NCBI RefSeq assembly: GCF_016545825.1
Contig: NC_052612.1
Coordinates: 51,443,738-51,507,737, forward strand
Origin: Eucalyptus grandis
Lineage: Eukaryota > Streptophyta > Magnoliopsida > Myrtales > Myrtaceae
DNA length: 64,000 nucleotides
Direction: 5' to 3'
Shown here: piece after piece, positions 34,799-46,708 of the stretch
Position numbering within the stretch: position 1 is the first letter of the stretch
Layout of the letters: every line of letters begins with the position of its first letter
Position numbers and translations under genes: made by a program
The notes under the pieces: model-generated
What the model was told of the DNA's origin: nothing
Seen by the model: only the letters and a program-made list of their open reading frames with translations
Database searches by the model: none

Positions 34799-37700
34799 AA
34801 AAAAAAAAAAAAAAAAAAGATAAGAAGAAAATCCAGGGTAACAATGCCGTAAATACTCGAACTTTTGTCCACTAACAATTGAGTAGATGTACTTTTCTTT
34901 TGTTCAGCAAAATATCTCAAGTTTTTAAAATTGTCTCAATGTGAGGCATCCATTAAAAAGTTGTCATGTCATGCGATTTTATTAATGTGGTTCGCTTTCT
35001 CCATAAATTCAAGCACAATTTGTGACATGGCTCACCTATTTAGAAAAAAAAAAAATGCTTCGTCTCCATCTAGATATTGGGTGATGAAGAGAGACGATAC
35101 CGACTTGGATAAATTTAGCCATCTTATGAGTGGTCACATAGAATGCCAAGATGGGTAATTTGTCCAAAGTCATTCTATATATAGTAAATGGGAATTAGGG
35201 GTGTTAATAGTTCTGTTTGGTTCGGTTTTTTTTTTTTTAAAAAAAAACTTAATTAAACTGAACCGCTAGGAAAAATTGCTTAATCGAACCGAATGAGACA
35301 CGAACCAAACCACCGAATGAGACACGAACCAAACCAAAATTTCGGTTCAGTTCAATTCAGTATTTCGTTTTTGGCTTTTAGCTTTCGATTTTCGGTTTTT
35401 GCATTTGTTTTATTTTTTTATTTTTTTCTGTTGTATATTAGAAGAGTAATTTTCCCAAGCCCTTGTTTGATTTGGATTTTTAATTTTGGGTTTTAACTTT
35501 TGTTTTATTTTTGTTTTTTTGGTTGAATATTACAAGAGTAATTTTCCTAGGCCCCAATTCAGTGACTTGGTTCGGTCCGGTTCGAATTTTTTAATTTTAT
35601 TTTTTTTGGTTGTATATTTTCGGATCAGTCCGACCCCATTTAATTAACGCCGTGCAAGATCACATTTTCCTAAAAAGTTCACATCTTCATAAGATTATTG
35701 CAATTTGCAAGTGCTTTCAAATTTATGTAAGCATACCAACAATAATAAAATATGAGCCCATTCAAAACTAATTGCGAGACATTGAATTTCAAAAAACCAA
35801 TGGCTTTACCATAACCATGAGCACCAAACAAAAATTAACCAACAAAAAGATGGGGAGAAACTCCATTCCTAAAGATCATATGAAATGGCTCATAACTTCA
35901 ATAGATCTAAGTACATATCCCAAACTGACAAAATCTTCATATCTTAGAGAAAATTTTCCGAGCTAAGCATTTATGTTGCTCTAAGTAAGACAATCATCTT
36001 GATTTAGTACTTTCATTGACTTGTTGAATATCTAGAATTTCAGTATTTCTCGATTTCCTTAACTGTCCTTCTTGGAATTCTACTAGCAATCAAAGACTAC
36101 TTGATCATGAATGATATAATTTCGGCTCAACGATATTATCTTCGTGAAAAAAGAGAGGAAATCATCAATAATAAAAGAGAAGCAGAAAGGCAACAATAGA
36201 ATAGAGTCTCAATTTTCTCCGACCATATTATATTTTAATTATAAGCATCTCTTCATATTCAAAGAAATCTAGCTTTGATTCTTCGCTTATCTCTTGTACA
36301 ATGAACTTGGGTGAACTAATCATTCAAAAAATAGAAAAAAGCAAACGTGGATGAATTTCGTGGCTCACAATTGAGGAGATCAATATGAACAATAAAATGT
36401 GACAAAGATAGTAAGATGGTGAAAATAAGATAATCGAATGACAGCTTGGACCATTTAAAAATAGCTAAATGGTTGATTTCAAGCTAGAACTAACTAAGAC
36501 AAATAAAAATAAAAAATAGAGTATTATAAGCGAGGACACATATTTTATACAAATATTTTACCCGACTCTAAGTTTGCTAATCATTAAGAGAAATCACTAT
36601 TAAGTTCAAGTTAAAGGTCGTAGTTGACAACTCTGCATTAAATTCACAATGAAAATGAGAATTGAAATATCAATTGTAATATAAAAAAATATAAATATTC
36701 CATGGTTATTTTTTTCTCACCTAACTCGAAATTTTCAAGTTCTTCTAAGTCTTCATCTATCAACTATAAAAGCAATGCGGATCGCAGTCAATCTTGAATA
36801 CATATAAGAGCTTTTACCATGATTGGGATAAAGGAGTTACAAAATACGTCAAGTACGCAACCTCCTGTGTTGAATGCAGACTCTAATGCTACAGTGGAGA
36901 TGAGCACGGCCAAAATATCTCAAGCAATGGAAGACAGGATAGGATATCTTGAAGAATTGACTTTCCACCAATTTAAGATGTCAAGGGTGGAGCTATACCG
37001 TTCACATCATTCTTCCAAATACTTATCTAATTCATATTTTTCTTCCACATATTATTGTCCCATTTGGCTAAGATGAATTGTACTCATAATGTCCGCACCA
37101 ACCACAAGAGACATCAACACGTTCACTGTCCTTGTCCCCTTTAATTTCACGTTGCTTTGGGGGCATGTACTTGTGCGATATTGCTCAAACAATTATATTG
37201 GAGTTTTTGTGTATCTCACAAAGTTTCTGCCCGGTTGCTTTCATGTACTTGATTAATCATCCATTTTACATACTCTATCTTATGTCAAGGGTTAAGTGTT
37301 GGGTAAATATGGTGCTTCGAAATGAGTTGAACAATGAAATCGGATCGAGTAAAACAACTCGGACTTTGAGGCGTGATATCACTTTCTTTAAGGATTTATT
37401 TGCCCCACAACGTTGCTAATGGTCACTGGAAAAATCATCCAGGATACAACAAAGTCTCGGATGAGAATACTAAATAGCAATTCTAGTATTTCTCTAGGAT
37501 CTCTCTAGAAAAACAATCGAAAAATTGGCTGCAGTTTTTCAGAAAGAAGACTCGAAAAATGACCACCCTATTTCTTTCCGAAAAATAACAAGTATATATA
37601 TGAAACAGTTTTGCAACTCTTCGTGAAAATTGCGAACAAACACGTCTTTAGAAAGTTGTTTGGATAAACAAATGCGACTCTTCGGAAGAAGTCGAAAAAA

Positions 37701-37880
37701 CGAACAATTGCAATCCTTCGGGAAAAAGTTAAAACCGGATAAGTAATTTTCCAAAGGTTATCTTGAAAAGACATAAACAAAATTCGGAATATTTTTTTTT
37801 AAAATAGAATTTCGAATTTTCATTTATATTTCATTTCCGAAATTCTCAAATTAAAAGGCAACCTTTGAACTAAAAAATAA
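34799..37880. other. AT-rich intergenic region, probably degraded repeats
   Basis: No supported gene. 35200-35600 is rich in GGTTCGGTTC and CGAACC words, including a short tandem duplication at 35287-35335. 36819-37076 (+) holds an open frame of 85 codons without recognisable family. 37877-37905 is an (AAATA)n run. Several stretches look like transposon debris but cannot be assigned. Confidence 0.4.
35287..35335. repeat. Short tandem repeat, two ~24-bp units
   Basis: CGAATGAGACACGAACCAAAC occurs twice in direct succession within a GGTTCGG/CGAACC-rich stretch. Confidence 0.8.
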
Positions 37881-37899
37881 AAATAAAAATAAAAATAAA

Positions 37900-40105
37900 T
37901 AAATAGCAAGGGGTCTAGCCCCACCTAATCACTCCTTTAACTACAAAAAGGAAATCCCACATTTTTAAACTGACCCACCTGCTCTCACATTTTCTATGTA
38001 GGACAAAGTAAAAAGCACTCATTTTGTTTTAACAAACAAAATTCCAACATTAAGTATATATGCAATGAACCATGTTACATTTATGTTGCTCACATTGCTA
38101 AAATAATTATTGAACTTGACTTTCATTCTCTTGGCTATTTCTCACAAACTCCTGTCCTCATTCCTACAATATCCATCAATCATCATACAAATCCTAGACA
38201 TCTTATGCCATATCATTGCAAGTGATGTAAGAAGAGCCTAATACTTTTAAAGTCTCGTCATAGAACAATTTCAAGAAAGGAAGAAATCGGCGAGCATAAT
38301 CGCAATCATCATCAGGAGACAACCCTCTCACCTTGGAAAGCTCTTCAGCAGATCTTTTATCCTAAATATCTAATGAGATAAAAGCATTTGAAAACTTAAA
38401 GGCCACTTCCAACATTAGGTATGTTGAGTTCCATCAAATCTCTATATCCAAACATGCAAGATTATTGGACTCAATATTTCCAACATAATGCACTCCTTAA
38501 ACTGTTGCAACCTCAAAGGAGAAGACCTCACATAAAGTACATCTAAGCATATTTTAACGATAGAATCATCTATATCTTTCAAACCCTCTCTCACAATCAA
38601 ACTGAAAATATGAGCACAACATCTCACATGGAGTAACTCACTTGATAGTATTCCAAGAGTCAAGTCTTTTCTTCAAGTAATAAACTCTTGAGTCATTGAA
38701 GCTAGCATTATCAATAGTGAAAGAAAAAATGTATTTTTCCAATAATCTCAGCCAAATGTCCTGGGATTTAACAAAAATTTAAAATTTTCTTTTGCAACTT
38801 CTAATCAACGTCTATAAAATGAGTAGTAAAACATATGTAACTTAGATTTTGACATGAAGTCATGTGTCAGTCGTAAGATAAACCTTCGAGAAGTATCGGA
38901 AGAATATTTTTTTTCAATTTGCTTATCTCCTCCAAGGATAACTTATAATAGTCCTCCCTTAATATATTTCTTGAGGGGATTAAAAACTTTGGCTGGATTC
39001 TACTCATGAATTTTCGAAATGCCTCAAGTTCCATAAACTTGAAGGGTAATTCACCGATAATAAATATCGCTACTAGGTCTTTTCGACTAGAATCTTGAGA
39101 GCTAAAAACAGAACTACCAACCCAACAAATTCATTCGATTCACTTTTTTGCCTTTACTCCATGTTCGCATTTGGATATTTCTTATATCTACCTAGATGAT
39201 TATGCATCCCACTAGTCTCTTGATTAGTAGAACAACCAATAATAGCAACGCAATATAGACATTTGGCTTTATCTTAGCTATTTTCTATCATTTTAAAGGA
39301 AATATGATATAAGTGCAAAATTTCTAAAACCCACTACCCACGATCCATGGAGCAAAATCAAAGGGAAAATCAGATTTGGTGATAATGCAACAATATTAGG
39401 ACAAATTGAGTGCAAAATAAAGATTTTAAGCATTGATTTTATGAGCTTGAATTCAGTACTCCATTCAAGCATTTTGTCAAATGGTTGATGTGTGATTCGG
39501 AATACTATTTTGAAGTTCGTATTTAACATTATTTGTTGCACAAAACCAGCATATTAAGCTCTAAATCAATTTTATTAACAACTTAGTATGGGCCTTGTAT
39601 GATTTGCCCCAAAATCTTTTTCTCGTTTTGCTCTTAATAGAAAACTGAAATTAATGGCAAATAAGAGATGAACCTGAGCATGAAACACGCAATCCTTCCT
39701 AGAGAAAAAGGCAGGCAATTCTTCCCTCTAAACATCGGTCGCTAAGATGTGCCCAACCCCCTCCATCCTGCAAAATCACCCAATATAAATTCTCCACATA
39801 GCTCCAAAAACCCAACATCAGCAAAACATCATTTCTCATTTCTCGCTCAAAGCAACAATCTTTGAGCTTGGTATATACACTTGCCTGCGCAGGACATGCT
39901 CAAGCACGTGGTCGCTACAAATTCTTCTCAGTGTGAGAGGGGCTAATTCTTGGTCGACTTTGTCCATCGCAAGGGAGAAATAGATGAGGGATCACGGTGA
40001 CTCGTGACTGGATGTGGAGAGAGGAGGTTGAATTGGGTGAGTAGCAGCGATGGTCGAGAACTTTGGGTTTGGGGTTGCGGAGAAAGAAGAGGAACGAAGG
40101 AGAGA
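37900..40105 (-). pseudogene. hAT-family (RICESLEEPER-like, BED zinc finger) transposase remnant
   Basis: On the minus strand, conceptual translation of about 39150-39300 gives a BED-type zinc finger (CLYCVAIIGCSTNQETSGMHNHLGRY with its C-x2-C and H-x-H, split here by a later stop). 38442-38663 gives HVRCCAHIFSLIVREGL followed by YVRSSPLRLQQFKEC, hallmark of the plant hAT transposase core. Around 38050-38160 an AKRMKVKFNNYFSNV-like stretch resembles the following hAT domain. The order finger, core and C-terminal part runs 5' to 3' on the minus strand. Many stops and frameshifts interrupt it, so it cannot encode a protein. The left edge is uncertain, and the right edge abuts the truncated LTR of the copia element. 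Confidence 0.8.
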
Positions 40106-40273
40106 AACACATTCTACCTTCATGCCTTTTTCATAAGAACTGTAATTTCCTCATAAGGATTGCACATTTTCATTTAATGAGAATTACAACTTCTCATAGC
40201 TAATATGTTTTAGCTTTTAAATATTTATTAAACCATAATTAATAAAATCATGTAGACTACAATAATTCTTACA
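40106..40273 (-). repeat. Truncated 3' LTR of the copia element
   Basis: On the minus strand it starts TGTAAGAATTATTGTAG right after a polypurine tract. It matches 46140-46290 (CATAAGAACYGTAAYTTCCTCATA... on the plus strand) and then stops at about 40106, where the hAT remnant begins. About 280 bp of the LTR are therefore missing. Confidence 0.8.
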
Positions 40274-40869
40274 TTCTCTCACTTGACATATATGACATTC
40301 TTTTTATGGTTTAATAATGACCATAATGTGCATAATAATATTATACTATTTGTTTTCTTAAATTGGCTATCACATAATAATCATAATTAAGTAAAGAAAA
40401 CTAATGTAAGTCATGATGATCGTATGTCATTAATCCACATAGTTTCTTCCACGTGCTACAACATAGTTCTCTACTTAACATGATCAATAAATGAGAAGTA
40501 CAATAATTGTCTAACCATAATGTCTTTGTTAGAGATTATTTTGTTTAACATTCATCTATTTCCATAATGTACATTAAATAAAAAACATGATATATCATAA
40601 ACACAAAAATGACCTCAAAATGTCAAATACATAAACTTAATACAATCGTAATACAATCATTAATGGCATCCAATAATGCCTATTCTTTAAACATGTTCAT
40701 TAAACATCTTGGGTGGCAGTCATTTTGTTAAGAGATTTACTAACATAAAGTTAGTACTAAACACACTCTATTTCTGAACTTATTTAACACCTTTAGAATA
40801 TCTGTCATTTTTTGAGAAGAAGATTGCTGCGTAATTATCACAATAAAGTTTTAGCAGCTTGGTAGTACT

Positions 40870-42160
40870 ATTAACAACCACAAGCCCTAAAATAAAGTTT
40901 CACTCCTATAATCCATGAATAGTGGTCTCAAAATATGCCGTAAATTTAGCCTCTATAGTAGATGCAACAATAATTGACTCCCTCACACTTTTTCATGATA
41001 TTGCCCCTCTAGCAAGAAGAAATAAGTAACCAAACGTTAATTTTCTTGTATCAACACATCCGGTTAGGCCTGAATCTGAATATCCGATCACTTCAAGATG
41101 ATTAAATCATTTATAAATGAGCATATGATTCTTCATTCCTTGCAAGTATTTGAAAACTTTCTTTGCAGCTTTCCAATGATCCAATCTAGAATCACTTTGA
41201 TATCTGCCAAGCATTCCGATAGCAAAACTAATGTTTAGTTTGATGCAAGTTTGAGTATACATTAAGCTCATAATAACATATACATAAGTAATATATTTCA
41301 TTTGTTCTCGTTTCAATTCACTTTTCAAACATTGCATAAGACTAAATTTGTCATTTTTCTAAATTGGAACTACTCCTATTGAACATTTATCCATATTGAA
41401 TCTCTCTAAAATTTTCTCAATGTAGGATTTCTGAGGTAACCTTAACAATCCTTATGATCTATTACTAAATATTTATATTTCTATCACATTCGTTGCCTTT
41501 CTTATGTCCTTTATTACAAAATTTTTAGAGATTAACTTCTTGATTTCATGTAATAAACCAAGATCATTAGTAGTAAGTAAAATATTATCAACATATGAAA
41601 CTAGAAAATAAACTTACTCCCACTGATCTTCATATATATACACGAATCAACGGTATTTTCCTTAAATCTAAATAAAGTTATGGTCATTAAACTTAAGATA
41701 CCATTATCAGGAAACTTGTTTAAGTTCATATATTGATTTTTTTAATTTACACACCTTATGTTCATTTCCTTTAATTAAAAACTCTCAAGTTGATCTATGT
41801 AAACCTTTTCTTTTAAATTTCCATTAAGAAATGTGGTTTTGACATCCATTTAGAATAATTCTAAATCATAATGAGCCACCAAAGTTATAATGATTCTAAG
41901 TGAGTTTTTCTTGGAGACCGATGAAAATGTCTTCTTATAATCAATGCCTTCTTTTTTAATAAAATATTTAGCAAGAAGTCTAGCCTTATACCGTTCGATA
42001 TTACCATTAGAGTCGCACTTAATTTTAAAGACCCATTTACACCTGACATTTTTATGTCCTTTAAATGACTCAATAAGGTCCAAGATTTGATTTTGATGCA
42101 GATATTTTAACTTTTCTTTCATGATATTAAACCATTTATTAGAATCTTCACATTTCATGG
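40870..42160 (-). pseudogene. Copia reverse transcriptase and RNase H remnants
   Basis: 42158-41850 reads as the start of copia RT (KWVFKIKCDSNGNIERYKARL and GIDYKKTFSSV). The active-site YVDD is changed to YVDN at about 41585-41600. 41337-41107 is the RT C-terminal connection (DHWKAAKKVFKYLQGMKNH). Around 40900-41000 a TIEAKFTAYFETT-like segment is the RNase H start. Several frame changes separate the pieces. Confidence 0.85.
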
Positions 42161-42376
42161 CTCGAGAAAATGAACTTAGATTATTTCAAATTCCTAAATC
42201 AATTTCCAACTCTTGTAGATAAACCACATAATCATCGGAAATAGACAATATCCTTTCTCGTTGAGATCTTCTTAATGTTTTTTCTTATATTTCAACTATT
42301 ATAGATTCAATGTTGATATATTCATTATCAAGTGTTTGATCATTTATTTGTTATTCTTAATTATTGTTGGGTTGAA

Positions 42377-43330
42377 TTATAATATGAGAACAACAACGTT
42401 AGAAGTTTTTGGTAGAGGATCACACATTTTTTCACTCCGACCGATGCCATCATTTTTAATGAACCTAGTAATTCTAGATTCAACAATTCTCATACTGTGA
42501 TTAGGACAGTAAAATCTAGACCCTTTTAATTTCTTAGCATAACCAATGAAGTAACCACCAGTCGTTCTTAAATTCAATTTTTTTTTTATGTGGATTGTAA
42601 ATTCTTACTTTTACAAGACAACCCCAAACATGCATGTGTTGTAAATTAGGTTTCCTTCTCATCCACAATTCAAAGGGAGTTTTTGAAACTGCCTTACTAT
42701 AAACTCTATTTAATAAGTATATAGAAATATTTAATGCATACATCCACAAAGATAAGGTAAAGATAAATAACTCATTATACTCCTAACAATTTTCATTAAA
42801 ATATTATTACACATTTCCACCACATCATTTTATTGTGGTGTACTTGGCATTGTGTATTGAACACAAATGCCATGTCTTTTAAGGAATTTAGCAAATTGAC
42901 CCCGATATTGTCCCAATTCATTATACTTTTCATAATATTCGCCACTCTGTCCGACTTTACTATTTTTACATTTTTATCTAATTGCATCTCAACCTCTTTA
43001 ATATACACCTCAAGTCCATTCACCAATTGAAATTTATCGTGCAATAGATTACTATAACCATAACATGAAAAATCATCAATAAGTGTGATGAAATAGCTTA
43101 ATCTACGAAAAAATGAAACATTAAAAGGATCACATATATCAATGTGTATAATTTCAAGAAGCTATGTGCTTCTTGTGGCACTTTTCTTAGTATGTTTTGT
43201 TTGTTTATCAATACACAGTCCAAGGTCAGTAAAATTCAAGTTTGGAAGAATTTCATTTTTCACTAATTTTTGCATTCTTTCATTGGATATATGACCTCAA
43301 CGTTTATATTACAAGTAAGCAGAATTCTCA
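42377..43330 (-). pseudogene. Copia integrase remnant
   Basis: Minus-strand translation includes YFITLIDDFSCYGYSNLLHDKF, VKIVKSDR, LWMYALNISIYLLNRV, KTPFELWMRRKPNLQHMHVWGC and GYFIGYAKKLKGSRFYCPNH, all standard copia integrase landmarks in order. The segment after SDR that should carry the catalytic Glu is frameshifted (NIMKSIMNWDNIG). Confidence 0.85.
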
Positions 43331-43539
43331 TCCACTAAACCTTATTTAGTGCCAACATTATAACGCAAGATCATTAAAGTCTCAACAAAAGCATTATTAA
43401 GTTTAAACTTGTAGAGATCATCACATAAAGTTACAATTTCAATAAAATTATCATTCTTAAACAAATTGAAAGATTTATAAACAAACTTACAAGAAATTTC
43501 GTTACATCAAGTATTTGCAAAGAAACTAAATTGCGAGAA

Positions 43540-44500
43540 AATGTAGGTACATAAAGGATTCAAAATAAATCCAAATAATGTCTAGTATCTAAAACTAAAT
43601 GATAAGTGCCAATGCCTTTAACTGGGGCTTTGTTTCTATTCTCCATGATCATATAGCTTTTATTTGGTTTTACGGTTTGAATCGTAAGAAACCACACGAG
43701 TGGTAGCATCAGAATTAATCCACTAAGTATCATGAGGAATTTTAGTAAATTTTGATTCAAAACATACTAAAGCACAAGGTTTACTATTCTTTTTAGACCA
43801 GACTTTATGATTTATACAATCTTTGTTCAAGTGTCCAACTTTATTACAAAAGTGACACTTAATAAGATTATATTCCTTCTTGTGGATTTGAAAAGTTTTA
43901 GAAGATTTATTCAAAATGTGTAATGCTTTCTTCTTGCTACTTCCATCTTTCATTTTGAAATTCTTTTTTAGTTTCTTAATAACTTAGGAGATAAATGGAA
44001 TGAGATTTTTAATTTTTTATCCTTGTTTCCTCTTAAATGAATATACTAGCCAATTCATTTATATTACACTTATCATTTATCGTGTTGTAATTTATTTGAA
44101 ATGGTACATATTGTTCATGAGATAAGGAATTAAGTATGGAGTGTACTAAAAAGTACTCATCCATGTTCATTCCCAAAGTCCTTAACGTTACTACTAAGTT
44201 CGTCATCTTAGGAACATGCTCTTGCATGGTACGTAAACCATTCATGGTGATCAAAGTGCTTATTAATGCATTTGCAAATGACTTATCAACAATTTAAGAA
44301 CGAACTTCCACAAATTTCATTAATTTCTTAACACTATCAGTTTTGGGAATGATAGTCTTTAAGTTGTTTGCAAGAATCATTCTCATGAACATTAAGTTCA
44401 GTTTATTCGATCTTTCCCAGGCCTTATGAAAAGTCTTTTCATCATTACTACTCTCATCAATAATAGCATTTGATTTCTCAACTTGAAGTGTCAAATTAAA
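43540..44500 (-). pseudogene. Copia gag and protease remnants
   Basis: 44494-44033 resembles the gag UBN2 region (TFHKAWERSNKLNLMFMRM, then MTNLVVTLRTLGMNMDEYFLVHSILNSL). 43953-43723 has an intact gag zinc knuckle C-x2-C-x4-H-x4-C (CHFCNKVGHLNKDC). 43760-43560 covers the protease region; its catalytic DSG is read as NSD in the appropriate frame (WINSDATT). Stops interrupt all parts. Confidence 0.85.
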
Positions 44501-45136
44501 ATCTAAGACACTTAAGTAAAATTGAACTTGTTTACTTTAATTAGAGAAATTTATTCCATTGAACAAATGAACAGATGAAGCATGCAAATGAAGTGAAATC
44601 GGTACAGATAGTGCAAATATGCAGGAATATACTCATATATTAATTTTTTGAGAATATCACAAAATCATATTCAAATTAAACTATACATGTACATCATAGT
44701 TTTCCCTTGGGCAATCCTATGATATACTAATATACTAATATACATTAAACCATAATGATACTAATAATTTTAATTCAGTAATTATAAATACATCTCATTA
44801 AAATTTATTTGTTATCTTTGGATAAACAAACAAATTTAACAAGAAATATTAATTACCAATTATTATGTCCATGAATTATAAGAAATTGTTTTGGGTTAAT
44901 TCATAAATTCTTATAATAAATGAAATTCAATATACCCATAATATCAATAAAGATATATAACATATCAACTTCAATCATAGCATCAATTAATCATGGGTAA
45001 TTGAATAAAACAAATATAAAAAAAATCCAAAATACCTAAAAGTTTGGCCACTTTGGTAACTAACAAACCATTATTTATTGATTTTTTTTTAATATTGTAA
45101 AGCACCAACATTCATCAAATTGCACCCAAGGATAAA

Positions 45137-45372
45137 GCCATAATTAAAGGATAAGGATAAAACTGTAAAATCATAATTCCAGAGGAAGCACAACCGTAAA
45201 TTAAATATCCAAGGGGAAAATGGTAAAGAATCAGCAATGGCAGAACCATAATTATTCAGCAAATATGGGGCAAAAACGTAAATAACCATCAATGAGGGCA
45301 GAATCGTAAATATCCAACAAGAGAGGGGCTGGATCGTAAATAGGCATGGAGAACAAAATCGTAAATATAACA
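45137..45372. repeat. Degenerate ~28-bp tandem repeat in the copia 5' leader
   Basis: The core word CGTAAATA or close variants recurs near 45139, 45164, 45195, 45222, 45247, 45277, 45305, 45334 and 45360, a mean spacing of about 28 bp, with the purine-rich spacer GGGCAGAAT or similar between. It lies between the primer-binding site and gag. It is followed by a GC-rich patch at about 45375-45590. Confidence 0.7.
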
Positions 45373-45840
45373 AGAGAATGTCTGACAGGCGCATGCAAGG
45401 CACTCGCCTCACCTGGTGTGCTGGCACGTGCATTACACGCGCGCGAGGCGCATGTCTCATGCGCACCTAACCATGCAGCGTGCCAGTGAATCCCACGCGC
45501 TTGCCCTTATCACGTATGTGGGGGAGATGGAGCGTGGATTCCACACGACTGACCCTCTAACGCGCGTGGGGCTGCATAGGGCATCTGCAATTCACGTATA
45601 TTTCTCCCTCTCAAGCCTATTCACCATTTTTCCTCCATTTTTCACCATTTTCTTCGTTTTTGGCCCCATTTTCCATTAAACCTTTCACCATTCAGATTCC
45701 CCCTGATAGAATCATTCCAACAACATCAATATAACATGAAAAGGATCATCATCCTTCAACGAATCTTTATCCCTGAACCATAATATTTCAACAGTTGAAA
45801 AAAAAATTATGAGATCTTAAGCCATACTCTGATATCAATT

Positions 45841-46290
45841 ATAAGCGATAATATAATTTTATAATGCAAAAAAATCATAACACTAGATCTTTAATTTTCA
45901 TGATTTTCACCATGAAATGAATAACGACATACCTTTATCCATAACGATACTCTTGATGAAAAATCGAGAAAACGAAGAAATCAGATTTCTCTAATTTCTC
46001 TCCCTTAACCCACTTTTCCTTAACTTATTATGTCTAATGGATGATAAAATACAACGTAAGTTTTTCTTCACGTTTCACATTATGGGTTGAGAGAGGACGA
46101 GATTCTATCTATATAGACTGTCAATAGGTGCCTTTTATCAAAGCACATTTTACCTTCATGCCTTTCCATAAGAACCGTAACTTCCTCATATAGATTGCAC
46201 ATTTTCATTTCATGAAAATTACAACTTCTCATAACCAATACATTTTAACTCTTAAATATTTATTAAACCATAATTAATAAAATCATGTGC
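45841..46290 (-). repeat. 5' LTR of the copia element
   Basis: Located directly upstream (minus strand) of the primer-binding site. Its outer ~150 bp match the truncated 3' LTR at 40106-40273. The first ~18 bases of the 3' LTR (TGTAAGAATTATTGTAG) are not recognisable here, so the outer tip is eroded. Confidence 0.75.
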
Positions 46291-46708
46291 GTCACTATAA
46301 CGATGACCTCACATGGATTCACATTTAAAAAATCCAGATATTTGATTGGAAAAAAAAAAGATTTAAGTACTCGATCGTAGAATGAACGGAAATTTGAGAA
46401 CTCGCGGTATTATTACTCTGAAAATCAGCTCGAAGGCTCCGGAATTAAGCAAAATTAACCCACATTCATCAAATTTCGATATACTTTGGATGATATCGGA
46501 ACTAATGCTGTTTGTAGAGACTGGAGACACAACATATGCAGTTTTTTTCTGGGCAAAAAACTCAAGTGACTATGCTCTTAGCTCCTCGTGACAGCAAGGG
46601 TTTCTCTTCGATCGAGTGAGGTTCGTGTAATAAACTGCAGTCAGATTCAATCCGGTGTGCTGTGTAGAGCGCCGAGGACTCGAAAACGATCATCTTCTCC
46701 CAGCTACG
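46291..46708. other. Spacer between the copia LTR and the DUF604 gene 3' end
   Basis: Presumably includes the 3' untranslated region of the minus-strand DUF604 gene. No other feature was recognised. Confidence 0.5.

Larger units (their letters stand above)
40106..46290 (-). mobile_element. Decayed Ty1/copia LTR retrotransposon
   Basis: On the minus strand the order is LTR, primer-binding site, gag, protease, integrase, reverse transcriptase, RNase H, LTR, which defines Ty1/copia. The primer-binding site on the minus strand is TTGATATCAGAGTATGGC at about 45823-45840, complementary to initiator-Met tRNA in the usual copia manner. The polypurine tract AAGTGAGAGAATGT is at about 40274-40290. Protein similarity is obvious, but every domain carries stops or frameshifts and catalytic residues are changed, so the element is dead. 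Confidence 0.9.

Noticed and set aside
35200..35640. Possible CRISPR-like or regulatory array of GGTTCGG words
   Set aside because: Only one clean two-unit tandem; the rest is degenerate low-complexity sequence, and CRISPR arrays are not expected in a plant nuclear genome.
36819..37076. 85-codon plus-strand frame in AT-rich DNA
   Set aside because: No family recognised, surrounded by transposon debris; could be a relic but nothing supports a gene.
45089..45679. Open frames across the copia leader and GC-rich patch
   Set aside because: They lie between the primer-binding site and gag of a dead element and show no gag similarity.
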